Shown: one piece after another, positions 12,136 to 22,500 of the stretch
Layout of the letters: each line of letters starts with the position of its first letter
Position numbering within the stretch: the first letter of the stretch is position 1
NCBI GenBank assembly: GCA_026210745.1
Contig: CP110631.1
Coordinates: 4,340,001 to 4,404,000, forward strand
Direction of reading: 5' to 3'
From: Exobasidium rhododendri
Taxonomy: Eukaryota; Basidiomycota; Exobasidiomycetes; Exobasidiales; Exobasidiaceae
DNA length: 64,000 bases
Made by a program: the position numbers and the translations under genes
The notes under the pieces: generated by a model
Databases searched by the model: none
What the model was told of the DNA's origin: nothing
The model's input: only the letters and a program-made list of their open reading frames with translations

Positions 12136-12158
12136 GAGAGAGAGAGAGAGAGAGAGAA
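12136..12158 (+). repeat. (GA)n microsatellite
   Basis: A perfect GA dinucleotide run of about 23 bases in the ERG5 5' region, followed by a GAAGA-rich tail. Confidence 0.85.
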
Positions 12159-12352
12159 GAAGATTAGAGAGATCCGGCTTCTCGAGAATAGGATTGTCGC
12201 CGTAAAGTTTCTTTATCTCCCAACTCCGATTGATTCGTAACGCGCCACCTTTTTTTCGCTTTCTTCCTATCCGACAACAAAGTTCTCCCTGCCGGAACTG
12301 CGCTTCCCACCTCTTGGACCTTCTTCAATCACACCCAAACTGTACCGTACTA

Positions 12353-14119
12353 ATGGTGTCGTTTTCATCCCTTCGAGCGATTCCTTCACTTGTTGCTTCG
12401 CCTGTGAATGGCCACATGAGCAACAACATCAGCTACATCTTGCAAGCAGGCAAGGAGGAAGCTAGATCCAGTCATGATTCGATACTCAGATGGCTTCTCC
12501 TGCCCAATCTTCGCGATGCAAACATCTTCTCGCTGCTGGGCTCTCTCTTACTCGTGGCAATAACACTGCTGATCGGTGAGCAAGTTCTTTACCGTAAGAG
12601 AAAGGGAAGTCTTCCTGGTCCTGCTTGGACGATGCCCATCATTGGAAAGTTTGCCGATTCACTACGACCATCGTTGGAAAAGTACCAGGAAGGATGGAAC
12701 AGTGGTCCACTCAGTGTAGCCAGCGTGTTTCACATCTTCATTGTGGTAGCCTCGTCGGTGGATCACACTCGAAAGATTCTCAATAGTCCTCACTTTACGG
12801 AGCCTTGCCTTGTTGCATCGGCCAAGAAAGTCATCTGTCCTGACAATTGGGTCTTTCTCAATGGAAAGAAGCACGTAGACTACCGAAAGGGTCTCAATAC
12901 GCTCTTTACCCCTCGAGCTTTGGGTATTTATCTCGGTATTCAAGAAAGCATCTACAAGCAACACTTTGCTAAGTGGCTTGCCGACAAGGATCCCAACCCG
13001 AAGCCTTATATGATGCCATTCCGAGACCTCAACATGGAGACATCCTTGCGCGTGTTCTGCGGAAACTACATCAGTGAAGAAGGAGCCAAGCAAGTTTCAG
13101 ACAACTACTGGTTGATTACACTGGCGCTTGAGTTGGTCAATTTCCCCTTTGCTCTACCAGGAACGAAGGTGTACAATGCTATCAAGGCGAGAAAGATGGC
13201 CATGAAGCAATTTGAGCATACTGCTCGTGAAGCGAAGAGGCGTATGGCTGAGGGTGGTGAAGTGACTTGCCTTACCGATGCATGGGTGAAAGCGATGTTG
13301 GACGCCCGGATGGAACGAGAGAACCCTGAAATGGGAAACGAGATTCGTCGTGTTCTTGTTCGAGACTTTTCTGATCGCGAAATTGCTTTGGTTCTGCTCA
13401 GTTTCTTGTTTGCAAGTCAAGATGCCATGTCCAGTGGTCTGACTTACCTGTTCCAGCACATGGCTGATCGACCAGACGTTTTGCAAAAGGTTCGAGAAGA
13501 GCAATATCGACTACGTGGCGACGACCTGGAAGCACCTTTGACCTTTGAAGTTGTCCAACAGATGACGTACACAAACGTAGTCGTCAAGGAAAGCCTTCGA
13601 CTGAAGCCACCGGTGATCATGGTGCCTTACAAGACGCTCAAACCATTCCCTATCGATGCAAGCTACACAGTACCTAAGGGTGCAATGGTAATTCCATCAT
13701 TCTGGAATAGTCTTCACGATACGAGCGTTTACCCAGAGCCAGAGCAACTCAAGCCAGAGAGGTGGATGGAAGGTTCAGATGGTCTGGCGGATAAGAATCC
13801 AAAGAACTATCTCGTTTTCGGAAGCGGTCCTCATAATTGTATTGGACAACAGTACGCTATGATGCACTTGACGGCAGTTTTGGGAACGGCAAGCATCTTG
13901 ATGAATTGGGAGCACGAGATTACGCCCTTGAGTGAGAAAGTTCAGTGAGTTATGAAAGCTGTTCGCGTCACCTTGCTTTAGGCTGGCCTGCTTACTGGTG
14001 CATCCGTCCTTAACAGAGTCATAGCCACCATCTTCCCGCAAGATGGAGCTCGCATCAAGTTCACTCCACGACCCGCACCACCATTTGACGCTTCGCCGGA
14101 AGAAGCTGCCGCAATGTGA
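12353..14119 (+). CDS. ERG5: sterol C-22 desaturase, cytochrome P450 CYP61
   Basis: Exons 12353-13944 and 14017-14119 (72-nt intron) encode 564 residues. ERG5 introduces the C-22 double bond late in ergosterol synthesis, in the ER membrane. A membrane anchor (IFSLLGSLLLVAITLLIGEQ) precedes the P450 hinge SLPGPAWTMPIIGK. The I-helix FASQDAMSS, the ExxR motif in VVKESLRLKPP and the heme loop FGSGPHNCIGQQYA (Cys496) are present. The substrate-region signature FTEPCLVASAKKVI and the tail IATIFPQDGARIKF are characteristic of CYP61 rather than CYP51. The start at 12353 is chosen because it places ~70 residues before the anchor. An in-frame ATG at 12230 would add 41 residues of unlikely composition. 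Confidence 0.93.
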
Positions 14120-14558
14120 TTCGCCATCCTTGTGGTCTTCCGCTAGTCTCTTTCTCCTTTTCGTCGCCAGATACCGCTCTGGCGATTTGTATACCTGATT
14201 CATGCAACTCTTTTCCCTTCGCAATGAGACGAACAAAAGGAAAGCATCCAGCCTTTCCCTTTTGATTTTGATAATGCACTCGAGTGCTGGATTGTTCTTG
14301 CTGCCTCTCGGCGAGTGTGTCGCAGCACCTCTGTGGGGAGCTCTCCATCCCTTCAGGTGTTTGCGCAGCTGCCTATCACGTCTACACAATCTTCATTTCC
14401 TTCTAAAGTCCAGCATTGTCTCCTGCAAGACAAAAGTACAGGCCAGACGTAGGAGATCGTTTCTCGCACGCGCCAACCGCTCCCTTTTTCTTTTGTCTTT
14501 CCCCTTTCCATTCTTACCTACGCTTGACTATACCCCTTTCTTGCGTGGAAGAGAACGA
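14120..14558. other. intergenic region, CT-rich leader of the JmjC gene
   Basis: An open frame runs through from 14202 into the downstream gene but has no conserved content before the ATG at 14559. A pyrimidine-rich stretch at about 14478-14520 fits a fungal transcription start region. Confidence 0.45.
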
Positions 14559-16539
14559 ATGAGCCAAAATGGGACGACGCCAAATGCCAGTTCTGGCAAT
14601 CAGCCGACCATAGAAAGACTGTCAGGTAAAGGCACTACTTACTCTTCCTTCTACTTGCATCACTTGATTGAAAATCGGCCTTGTCTGCTCTCTCCCAGCC
14701 TTGTAAAAGACTGGAACGCCTTTGAGCATTGGACCGGTCCTGGTGCTCACGAAGAAGGATGTGAGGACTCTCATCGACTCTCTCCGGTGTTTGTCAATTT
14801 AGCAGAACGCTATTCAGATCACAGCGTTCCTGTCGTAGTAAGTAGCTGCGTCGCAAAAGGCGAATCACCCGAGGAAGCACTGGAAGAACGGACGCAGATG
14901 AGCGTCGCAGAAGCAGTTGAGGTGATGAAGGATGGGAGACAGAGCGGAAGGAAGAAAGTGTACATCAAAGATTGGCATCTGATTCGATCAGAGAGGCAGA
15001 AGGGAGTATCGAGGAGTGAGGAGCCGTATCAAGTTCCCTCCCTCTTCGCAGACGATTGTAAGTGGGAGTCGATGTAGTGATAACGTACGGCTTAAAGCCC
15101 TTACCAGATCAATCTTTGCCAAATTCGAAAACAAAAGGGATGAACAACAGTCAAAGCCCAGAGGATGACGACTTTCGCTTTTGCTATGCTGGATCAGCTG
15201 GAAGCCAAACAATGCTGCATCGAGATGGTGAGTGCAAGTAGGGGCGGTGACTGCCACCCTCCCCAGCTGAATGTGTGAATGCACCTCGTCGACTGTTGCC
15301 TCTTAGTCTGTGAGTACGTCATACTCCTAGCAGAATTCAAGACGTTCTAAGTCGCCCCGTGGACCACCTTAGACACTTCCTACTCGTGGTCAACCAACAT
15401 CGTCGGGCAGAAGCGATGGCGACTATTTCCACCAATCGCACAGTCGCATCTTCGAAGTGCGCATTCAGGAGAGGAAATTTACCTGGCAGACTCCTGTTCA
15501 TTCTGCCTTTGTCTTTCTATCTGTGCAGGATTTCCCAAGATCGAAAGCTCTCAGCTCGCTTCTTCTGTGGACGACATGGCGAAGCTGGCGACGGAGGGCA
15601 AGTTGGGCAACTACAAAGATGGTCTCGCCGGATGGACCGAGTGGCCTTTGGCGATGCAACACTGTCAAGAAGTGGTCCAGAACGTGAGTCGTACTTTAGA
15701 GGGACACGATCCGATGAAGAAGAGACCTACGCACCTCGGCGACGTAAGAACTACTCGCTCGTAAAGAAAAGGTATATGCACAGACTTTGCCCTATTGTCT
15801 GCATGATTTGCTCTCAATATGGATACTGCTGAGGATTCTGTGAATTAGATGTTGCGGATGATGGAGGAACTCTTCGCTCATTCACTCACCTTGTCACAAC
15901 AGGCTGGAGAGACTATATTTGTTCCTAGCGACTGGTACCATGAAGTGATGAACCTGACTGACTGTGTGAGCGTGAGTCTGCTAGGAGCGGGACCTGCGCC
16001 GTTAGCATCCCTTTTGCTGCGCTCACACCACCTCTTTCTCACTTGCCAGATCAATCACAATTGGTGTAATTCGACCAACATTGCAAGCATGTACCGTGCG
16101 ATATGTAAAGAGGTCGAGCAAGTGGAAGAAGCATTGGTAGATGTCAGGGAAATGATGAAGCAGCAGTATGGTGACGACAGCGACAAGACGGATTGGAGGT
16201 TTGAATGGACGGAGACGGTGCAGAAAGTCCTCATTGCAAATTCGGGTTGGGGTTGGAAGGCATTTTGGGACATGATTCAGTACAATCTTTCTCAGCCTCC
16301 TTGCTCGGTGAGTGGTGATCGGTAGGTAAGTTCCCTCCACGATTTCGATGAGCATTGACACACTCCGATGTCCTTTGCAGGCAGAATTTCGACCCAGCGC
16401 TACCTACGTCTTAGCGGAGCTGAAGCCTTGCTTACTCGATTTTCAAACCCGTCTTGACTACCCATTCCTCGGTGACGCAGTTCAGCGTTCGTCCCACCTC
16501 TGTTCTTTATTGTTGCCAGATGACTGGCGCGAAGGTTGA
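14559..16539 (+). CDS. JmjC-domain 2-oxoglutarate oxygenase, JMJD4-like
   Basis: Seven exons are proposed: 14559-15057, 15138-15227, 15373-15456, 15529-15683, 15849-15971, 16050-16307 and 16381-16539. They join in frame to 455 residues. The order matches JMJD4: the YIKDWHL block, SLFADDW, then the iron site MLHRD (His194, Asp196), SYSWSTNIVGQKRWRLFPP, AGETIFVPSDWYHEV (second iron His307) and INHNW. Human JMJD4 hydroxylates a lysine of translation release factor eRF1. The same role is inferred here from family only. The 165-nt intron 15684-15848 and the 145-nt intron 15228-15372 are long for this window, so those junctions are the least certain. Tail-to-tail with the MFS gene. Confidence 0.85.
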
Positions 16540-16770
16540 CACGAAAGGAATCAGCAGAAGGTTTGGAAGCCATCTACAGCTGCTGGTATTTCTGATCTTA
16601 CCATGGACGTCCTTTTTACCTTCCTCCGATGGAACGAGCCGATTGGACGCTGCAAGCAATTAGGAAACATTGTCCATGGTCGAGAAGCGCGCAAAAGAAG
16701 ATTTCACAGAGCACAGCGTCGGCAAGTGATGGTGACAGATTACATTGAGTAGTAGAAGAAAAGGACTCCT

Positions 16771-18847
16771 TCATGATGATTTGTGAATGACAATAGCGTA
16801 CAAAGCCAAGAATGCAAGTGAATAGTAAAGCGTGGCGACGATGAAGGAGGCTGCAGGAAAAGTGGAAAGTGTTGCCGTATAGATCAGGTTGGTCGTGATG
16901 GGCATGAGAGTTTGAGAAATGGCTTCCAAGACCGAAAGTAAGGAGAAGAATATCTCCCCTGAATGTTCGTGACTTGGAATCTTTGACGGTGGGCCATTGT
17001 CGTCGTCCATTCTCTTTTCGGCACCTGACAAAACATCGCTGGTGACAGTGACGCCGAAGCTCTGAAAGGCAGGCAAAGCACCCGAGGCAAAGGAAGTGAT
17101 TGCTCCACCAGTAAGGAGGATGAACGTATTCTTGAACATTGCACCAAGAGCGACAATGAACCAGCCCACAATGTCGAAGCTGTATTGTGCAGGAAATTCA
17201 GGATATTAGGGTACGCTTTCATAATTGTTCGCTCTATCCTTGTACTCACCCCCACGACAGTCGAACTATGGTGCGATCCACCCTGGCCCTCCATAGAGCA
17301 ATCGCGCCCTGTAGCAAGTGCACGTCCTGCTCCTCTTCTTGATCGTCATACTCGAGAGAAGAAGAAGCCGCAAAAGCTGAGTCCCCACTCGGTGTTTCCT
17401 GACCATATTTCTTCTTAGATAGATGATGAATCTCTTCTACCTCGAGATGTCGCAATCGTGTCGGTCTCTTGACCGTCTTTTCGAAAAAGATGACCAAGAA
17501 AGGAACCCAGGTAAAGATATTTATGAGTCTAGTAGCTCCCCAGGCCGAGAGTAGATAGTCTATCTTTGTAGGTCCCCAGTGAAGAGCATGACCGAAGAAT
17601 AGGATGTATGGGTTGATAGTGTACGATCCTGCGTAGTAGAGGAACAAAGCGACGAACAGAAAGGTGATCCGCCAATCTAGTGTTCCGTCCCTTCTCCGGA
17701 CTGGTATCAAGGCGCGCAGGGGAGAGACGGACGATGCGGATGAAGTAGTGTTCCCCTGCTCTCCATCTTCCTCAAACGAGTCGTCATCGTCTGTGGGCAC
17801 CAATGATGCTGTCTCAGGGACAAAGAAGGCTGCATACAAGATCGTCGAGGCGAGGCCGATGATGCAGACCAGGAATGGCGTGACGTTGCCATGACCAGCA
17901 CGGAAGTCTGGCAATGGGACTGGCGGCGTAAGAGGGGGTCTGTCGGCCTCGCTCACTGAGTAAGTGAAAACGCTCAGTAAGGAAGCGTTCACGCCGCCGC
18001 TTAGTGCACTCTGATTGCCTCGACCCAGTTGGTATATATGTTTGCCGATGATGTGGAGAACGCCGTCGATTCCTGTCACCGACACTGGCAGCAAATACGC
18101 CATGGCAGCTGTAAAGAGTGGACCTAGAGTCAGGCCGGATAAGTTTGCGACTGTGAGTGCCAGGAGATTCTTCGTCCTATCTGCCGAGGAAGAATTGTCG
18201 ACAATCAAAATTCGAAGTGTGCAAGATGACAAATTGTCACCACCCAGCAGTCCTGTGATAATACAGACGACGATGTAGACGTAGATGCAGTTTGTTGGTG
18301 AGATGAGAGCATCGGCAGCGAGTGATCCGTATGGGTACCCCCGTGGTATAGCGACAGACAGCAGAGACATGACGAGATACGGTGTCAGACTGAGCAACAG
18401 TAGTGGTTTCCGACCCCAAGTAGAGAATTTCTTTCCCAAGAACGCTACGGAGATAGCAGACGATCCACCTTTCAACAGGTCCGCAATAAGCATGAAATGA
18501 GCGCTGGAAGCTTCTATAGAATCGGCAGAGCAGGGTTCAGAATCTGCAGGATCCATCAATTCGGGATGCTGCTCGTAATGGCGAGCACAAGTGAGGTCTC
18601 GCATCAATTCGAGGTTTGCCGAAGTCTGTCCATAGTAGCACATCGCATAGGCCAGATAGATTAGGACGATCTGATAGACTCTCCATGACTCCCGAACATG
18701 CTCCACGCCATCTGCGATCCACTGGAATTTGCCAACACCTGCACCGGTATCTTTGCAGTTCTCTTGCTCTACGTCTGATTCGTTCATTGCCCTTCCATCT
18801 TGGCGGTCGTGGCCACCAGGCAAAAGTCGCTGCCTTTCAGTGTCCAT
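16771..18847 (-). CDS. MFS transporter, SLC46/proton-coupled type
   Basis: Exons 18847-17250 and 17179-16771 (70-nt intron) encode 668 residues. About 65 hydrophilic N-terminal residues precede the first helix (VYQIVLIYLAYAMCYYGQ). A typical MFS loop follows helices 2-3 (FSTWGRKPLLLLSLTPYL), then IYVYIVVCIITGLLGGDN and NLLALTVANLSGLTLGPLF. The second half starts at WRITFLFVALFLYYAGSYT. A long loop with acidic residues (EYDDQEEEQDVHLLQ) precedes the intron. The last exon carries three more helices. The layout resembles the SLC46/thymic transporter branch of MFS. The substrate cannot be told from sequence. The join RLSWG-FDIVGW is continuous in a membrane helix, which supports the intron. Confidence 0.85.
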
Positions 18848-19505
18848 GCTGGCCGGTTCGTGCGATGTGTCGTTGGAATTTCTTCTGCTTGGATTCTATA
18901 CGCACCAACACATGGTCTATGTTATCTATCTTGTGTGAGGATAAGGGGGGGAGAGGAGACGAGGAGTGAAACAAAGAGTATGCAACGGCGAAGGAGAAAA
19001 GAATCTCGGGAGGACTGACCACATCCACCAGAGGGAGGGTTCCGTGCCAGGAGCAGGAAATTTCGAGCGATAAACATGGAACGTTAGCGTGCTTGGGGGC
19101 TTCCGTGCCTATCTAAAAGGTCTCTCTGCGTCCTAAGTAAGAATGGCGAGTGTCTGTGCGAGGGCTGAGCTCGGTATAGATACCGAATTGGCTCAGCAGG
19201 GTCCATTCGGATTAGAAATTACCGCTAGAATTAGATACGTGAACAGTGGGACAGCAACGTCCCCCCCGGGACGAGAGATCAAAGACCAGACATCGCCGTG
19301 AGGGCAGTCACACAATCAGCGACTGTGATGTTCGCTATGGCAGAGATACAAATATAATGAAATGGAGGGAACCGGGTAATCTATACGAGGGGTACGAGTA
19401 CACTTGCAAACGAGGTAGACACAGTCGATAATGGAAAGCCGGAACAGACATGATTACAGCAGAGAAAAGTCACCCCAGCCAGGAATAGCAAACGGGACGG
19501 CGAAC
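18848..19505. other. intergenic, MFS promoter side and SSK2 3' flank
   Basis: About 660 bp with no supported gene. A run of seven C occurs near 19261. Open frames here are short and overlap no conserved sequence. Confidence 0.45.
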
Positions 19506-22500
19506 TCACATATCGAGATAGGGAGTGTCGGGCTCAAGCATCTCGTGTGTTTGCCGATCTTCTTCCCGGTACATGACGTCTGCCACGAGGGCATCGTAAC
19601 CTGGGTGGTGATGATTGGGGTGTCCAGGATCATGGACGGGTCGATCGTCCACAGCTCCCTTTGCTGACTGCATGGGGATGCTACTTGTTGGGACTGTGAG
19701 TGGTGTGCTGATGTGGGAAGCTGGATTAGAGCTTGAGACAGAGTCGTTCGAGAAGCGTGAAAAGGAAGAGGTGGCGCCGGAGCTGTTCGTAGGAGGTCGA
19801 TTAAAATTAAACCCATTGATAGATCTAGTATTCGGTGTAGCCACCATCGCTGCCACTCCTGCTGCACTATTCTCTCCGTGTACAAACGACAGACTGTTAT
19901 TCTCCATAGGTCCCAGTGAGTCTTGATGAGCATTCTCCTCTTCGTTTGCTCGATTAAGCTCTTCCACCAGATTCTGAATCCAAGGATGCTCACGCAATTC
20001 AATGGCAGAAGGTCGATCGTAAGGATCAATCACAAGACAGCTTCGAATGAACTCAATGCCCAAGTCGGACAATTGACCCGGTTCCGGAAGTGGAGGATGT
20101 TGTTGTGCCATTCCGATATGAAACATGATTGCCCATTCATTGTCAAGTTGGCTCCATGGTCTTCGTCCGGTGGCAAATTCCAAGACTACGCATCCTAAAC
20201 TCCAGACGTCCATCGCACCTCTTCTTCCTCTTGTCTCTCCCTTGATGACTTCCGGTGACATGTACATAGGTGTACCTTGCAAGCTAGCTGGTGCTCCCCC
20301 CGTCGGTTTTCCATCTGCTCCCATCATGCCCGTCATTGCACCGACACCTCCAAGAGCACCACCGCCACCACCGCCGCCTGGTTTCTTGCTTCTCTGGATC
20401 GTCCTCGAGTTCTTTGCAAGAATTTTTGCTGCTCCGAAATCGACAAACTTGATCACGCCCATGTGGTCCAGCAAGATATTGTCTGGCTTGATATCTCGGT
20501 GGACGACTCCCTTCGAATGGAGATACACCAGTCCATCCAACATCTGCAGAGTGTACACTTGAATTACAGCTTCATCTTCGATCCGGCCATGTTCCAACAA
20601 TTGAGCCAGACTGCCACCTTGACAGTACTCTTCGAATATGTACACTTTGTCTCGATGGACTTCAATGCCGTAGTATTCGACAATGTTCGGGTGACTGAGC
20701 ATTTCCATCACACTCATCTCGTCCTTGATCTGCTTGTAGGCAGTAGGTGTAGAGCTGATATCTTGGAATCGAATTTCCTTCACCGCCATCAAGCCTCCCG
20801 AATCTAGATTCACTGCCAAGTACACAGTACCAAAGGTGCCACCTCCAATGAATCGGCCTTGTTGCCATCTGATTTGAATTCGGCTAGAGGACGAAGCTAG
20901 GAATTGCAAGCCTCGATCTTCCAGGCGGGTATCGTCCAGCACTCGACCGATCAGTCGTTGCTCTGCTTCGATCGCCTGTCGGGCTGCGTCCCATTCCATC
21001 ACCTTGCCGACCCACCTTTCCTCGGTTGCTTGCATTCCACTGTCTGCACGATTGAGCATAGGTGGAGCCCCTGCCGTTCCGATGCCTTGCACCATTTTGG
21101 CAGCTGCTTGAGAATATTCTCCGTTCGCCGTAACCTCTAACGCTTTCGCCCTTTCTGCCTTTTCCCTCTCCAATCTTTCTTCTTCCTCCTTGGCATTGGC
21201 AACACTGCTTCGTGCTCCCAGAATATCAAAGTGACTGATCAGGAGACCGACACAGCTAGCCACCTTTTTCCTCATCAGGATGAAATCCTCCTCACTGATA
21301 TTCAAGATTTCTCCCGATCTTGTCACATGTTGAGCATTCTCCAATGCGGCCACTGCCCACTTGAACGTCTTGCGATCAGACGGTTCGCAATCATCACAGA
21401 TGAATGCGACCCAATCGATTGCTAGTGTCGCCAAGGCCAACGTCATTTGACCTCGCAGTCTATCAGATTCGATGAACGGCAAAGCTCGGAACCCTTGCTC
21501 AGACGCCATACTAAAGCAGTTCTGGATCAGCTCGTCACTGTCGCCGCTAGCGCCTATACCCCTCCGTCTGTCTTCCACAGAAGGGGAGATGCTCGCACTG
21601 ATGTTGTGGAGCTGACTTTGCTGCGCTCTTCTGCCTCGCAGATTTCTCCGAATCTTAGGCACAGCTCGAATGATTGCATCCGACAACATATACACTCCCT
21701 GGTTGATTCTTCGCAATTCCGTTTGAACAGCACTGATGTGAGCTAGACGCTCTGTGATCACTTCCAAGGGGAATTCCGGTCGATCGGCTACCTTGACAGG
21801 CGCCATAGGCGGTACAGAGGTAGCCGTGGCTAACTTGCGCTTCAGTTTCGCAGGGACTTCGCTCGGTTCAACCTCTGCCGCCGCCACCACCGCCACTTCT
21901 TCTTCATCCTCCTCCTTTGTCTTGGCGCAAGTAGCGTTGAATGTGCTATAGAGATGCATTTGACAGACTTGGAGTCTTTCACTCGTCCCATCTGCAATCA
22001 ACCGCAGTCGCCTCTCCTTGAGGTCGACGTCTATTCGAGGCAATTCCAGCGACATGACACGACCGGTCCATAAGAAGGCATCTCGTGGACTCAAGACCAA
22101 GAGATACTTTGGCCCTTCCTCCTCGTAGACGGAGCGAATCGATTCGCCTCCGTGCTCCGACAACGTCTCCTCCTTCACATCATCATCGTTTCCAATAAGA
22201 GCGCTGTTGATTGCGTTATCTTTCGCGGCCATGGAACTTTCTTCATCGCTTGGCTTCACTCGACGCAGGCACTTGCAGAACAGTTCTTGGATCAACTCCG
22301 GCTTGTTGCTCAGACTCGGCTCGGCAATCAAGTACACTCCTTCCGCTTCAAAGCTTCCAGTCAAGACCAGAAAGTATCCTGCATCGATCAACGTCTGCAA
22401 GAACTGCGTAAGATCCATTCGGTTGCTCTTGGTCGTAGGATGAGCTGTAACCTCAGCCGGAACAGCTTCCCCCCCTCCCGGTTCACTTGGCGCGTCTGCA

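Larger units (their letters stand above)
11153..12352. other. 1.2 kb intergenic region upstream of ERG5
   Basis: No gene is seen. It contains a purine-rich tract at about 11705-11835 and a GA microsatellite at 12136-12158. It is the longest leader/promoter region in the first half of the window. An in-frame ATG at 12230 is not preferred as ERG5 start. Confidence 0.5.

Noticed and set aside
14202..14558. Upstream extension of the JmjC gene frame (119 codons)
   Set aside because: No conserved residues and a CT-rich leader near its end; the ATG at 14559 fits better.
20125..20807. Plus-strand ORFs of 145 and 176 codons
   Set aside because: They are reverse-frame shadows of the SSK2-like kinase domain.
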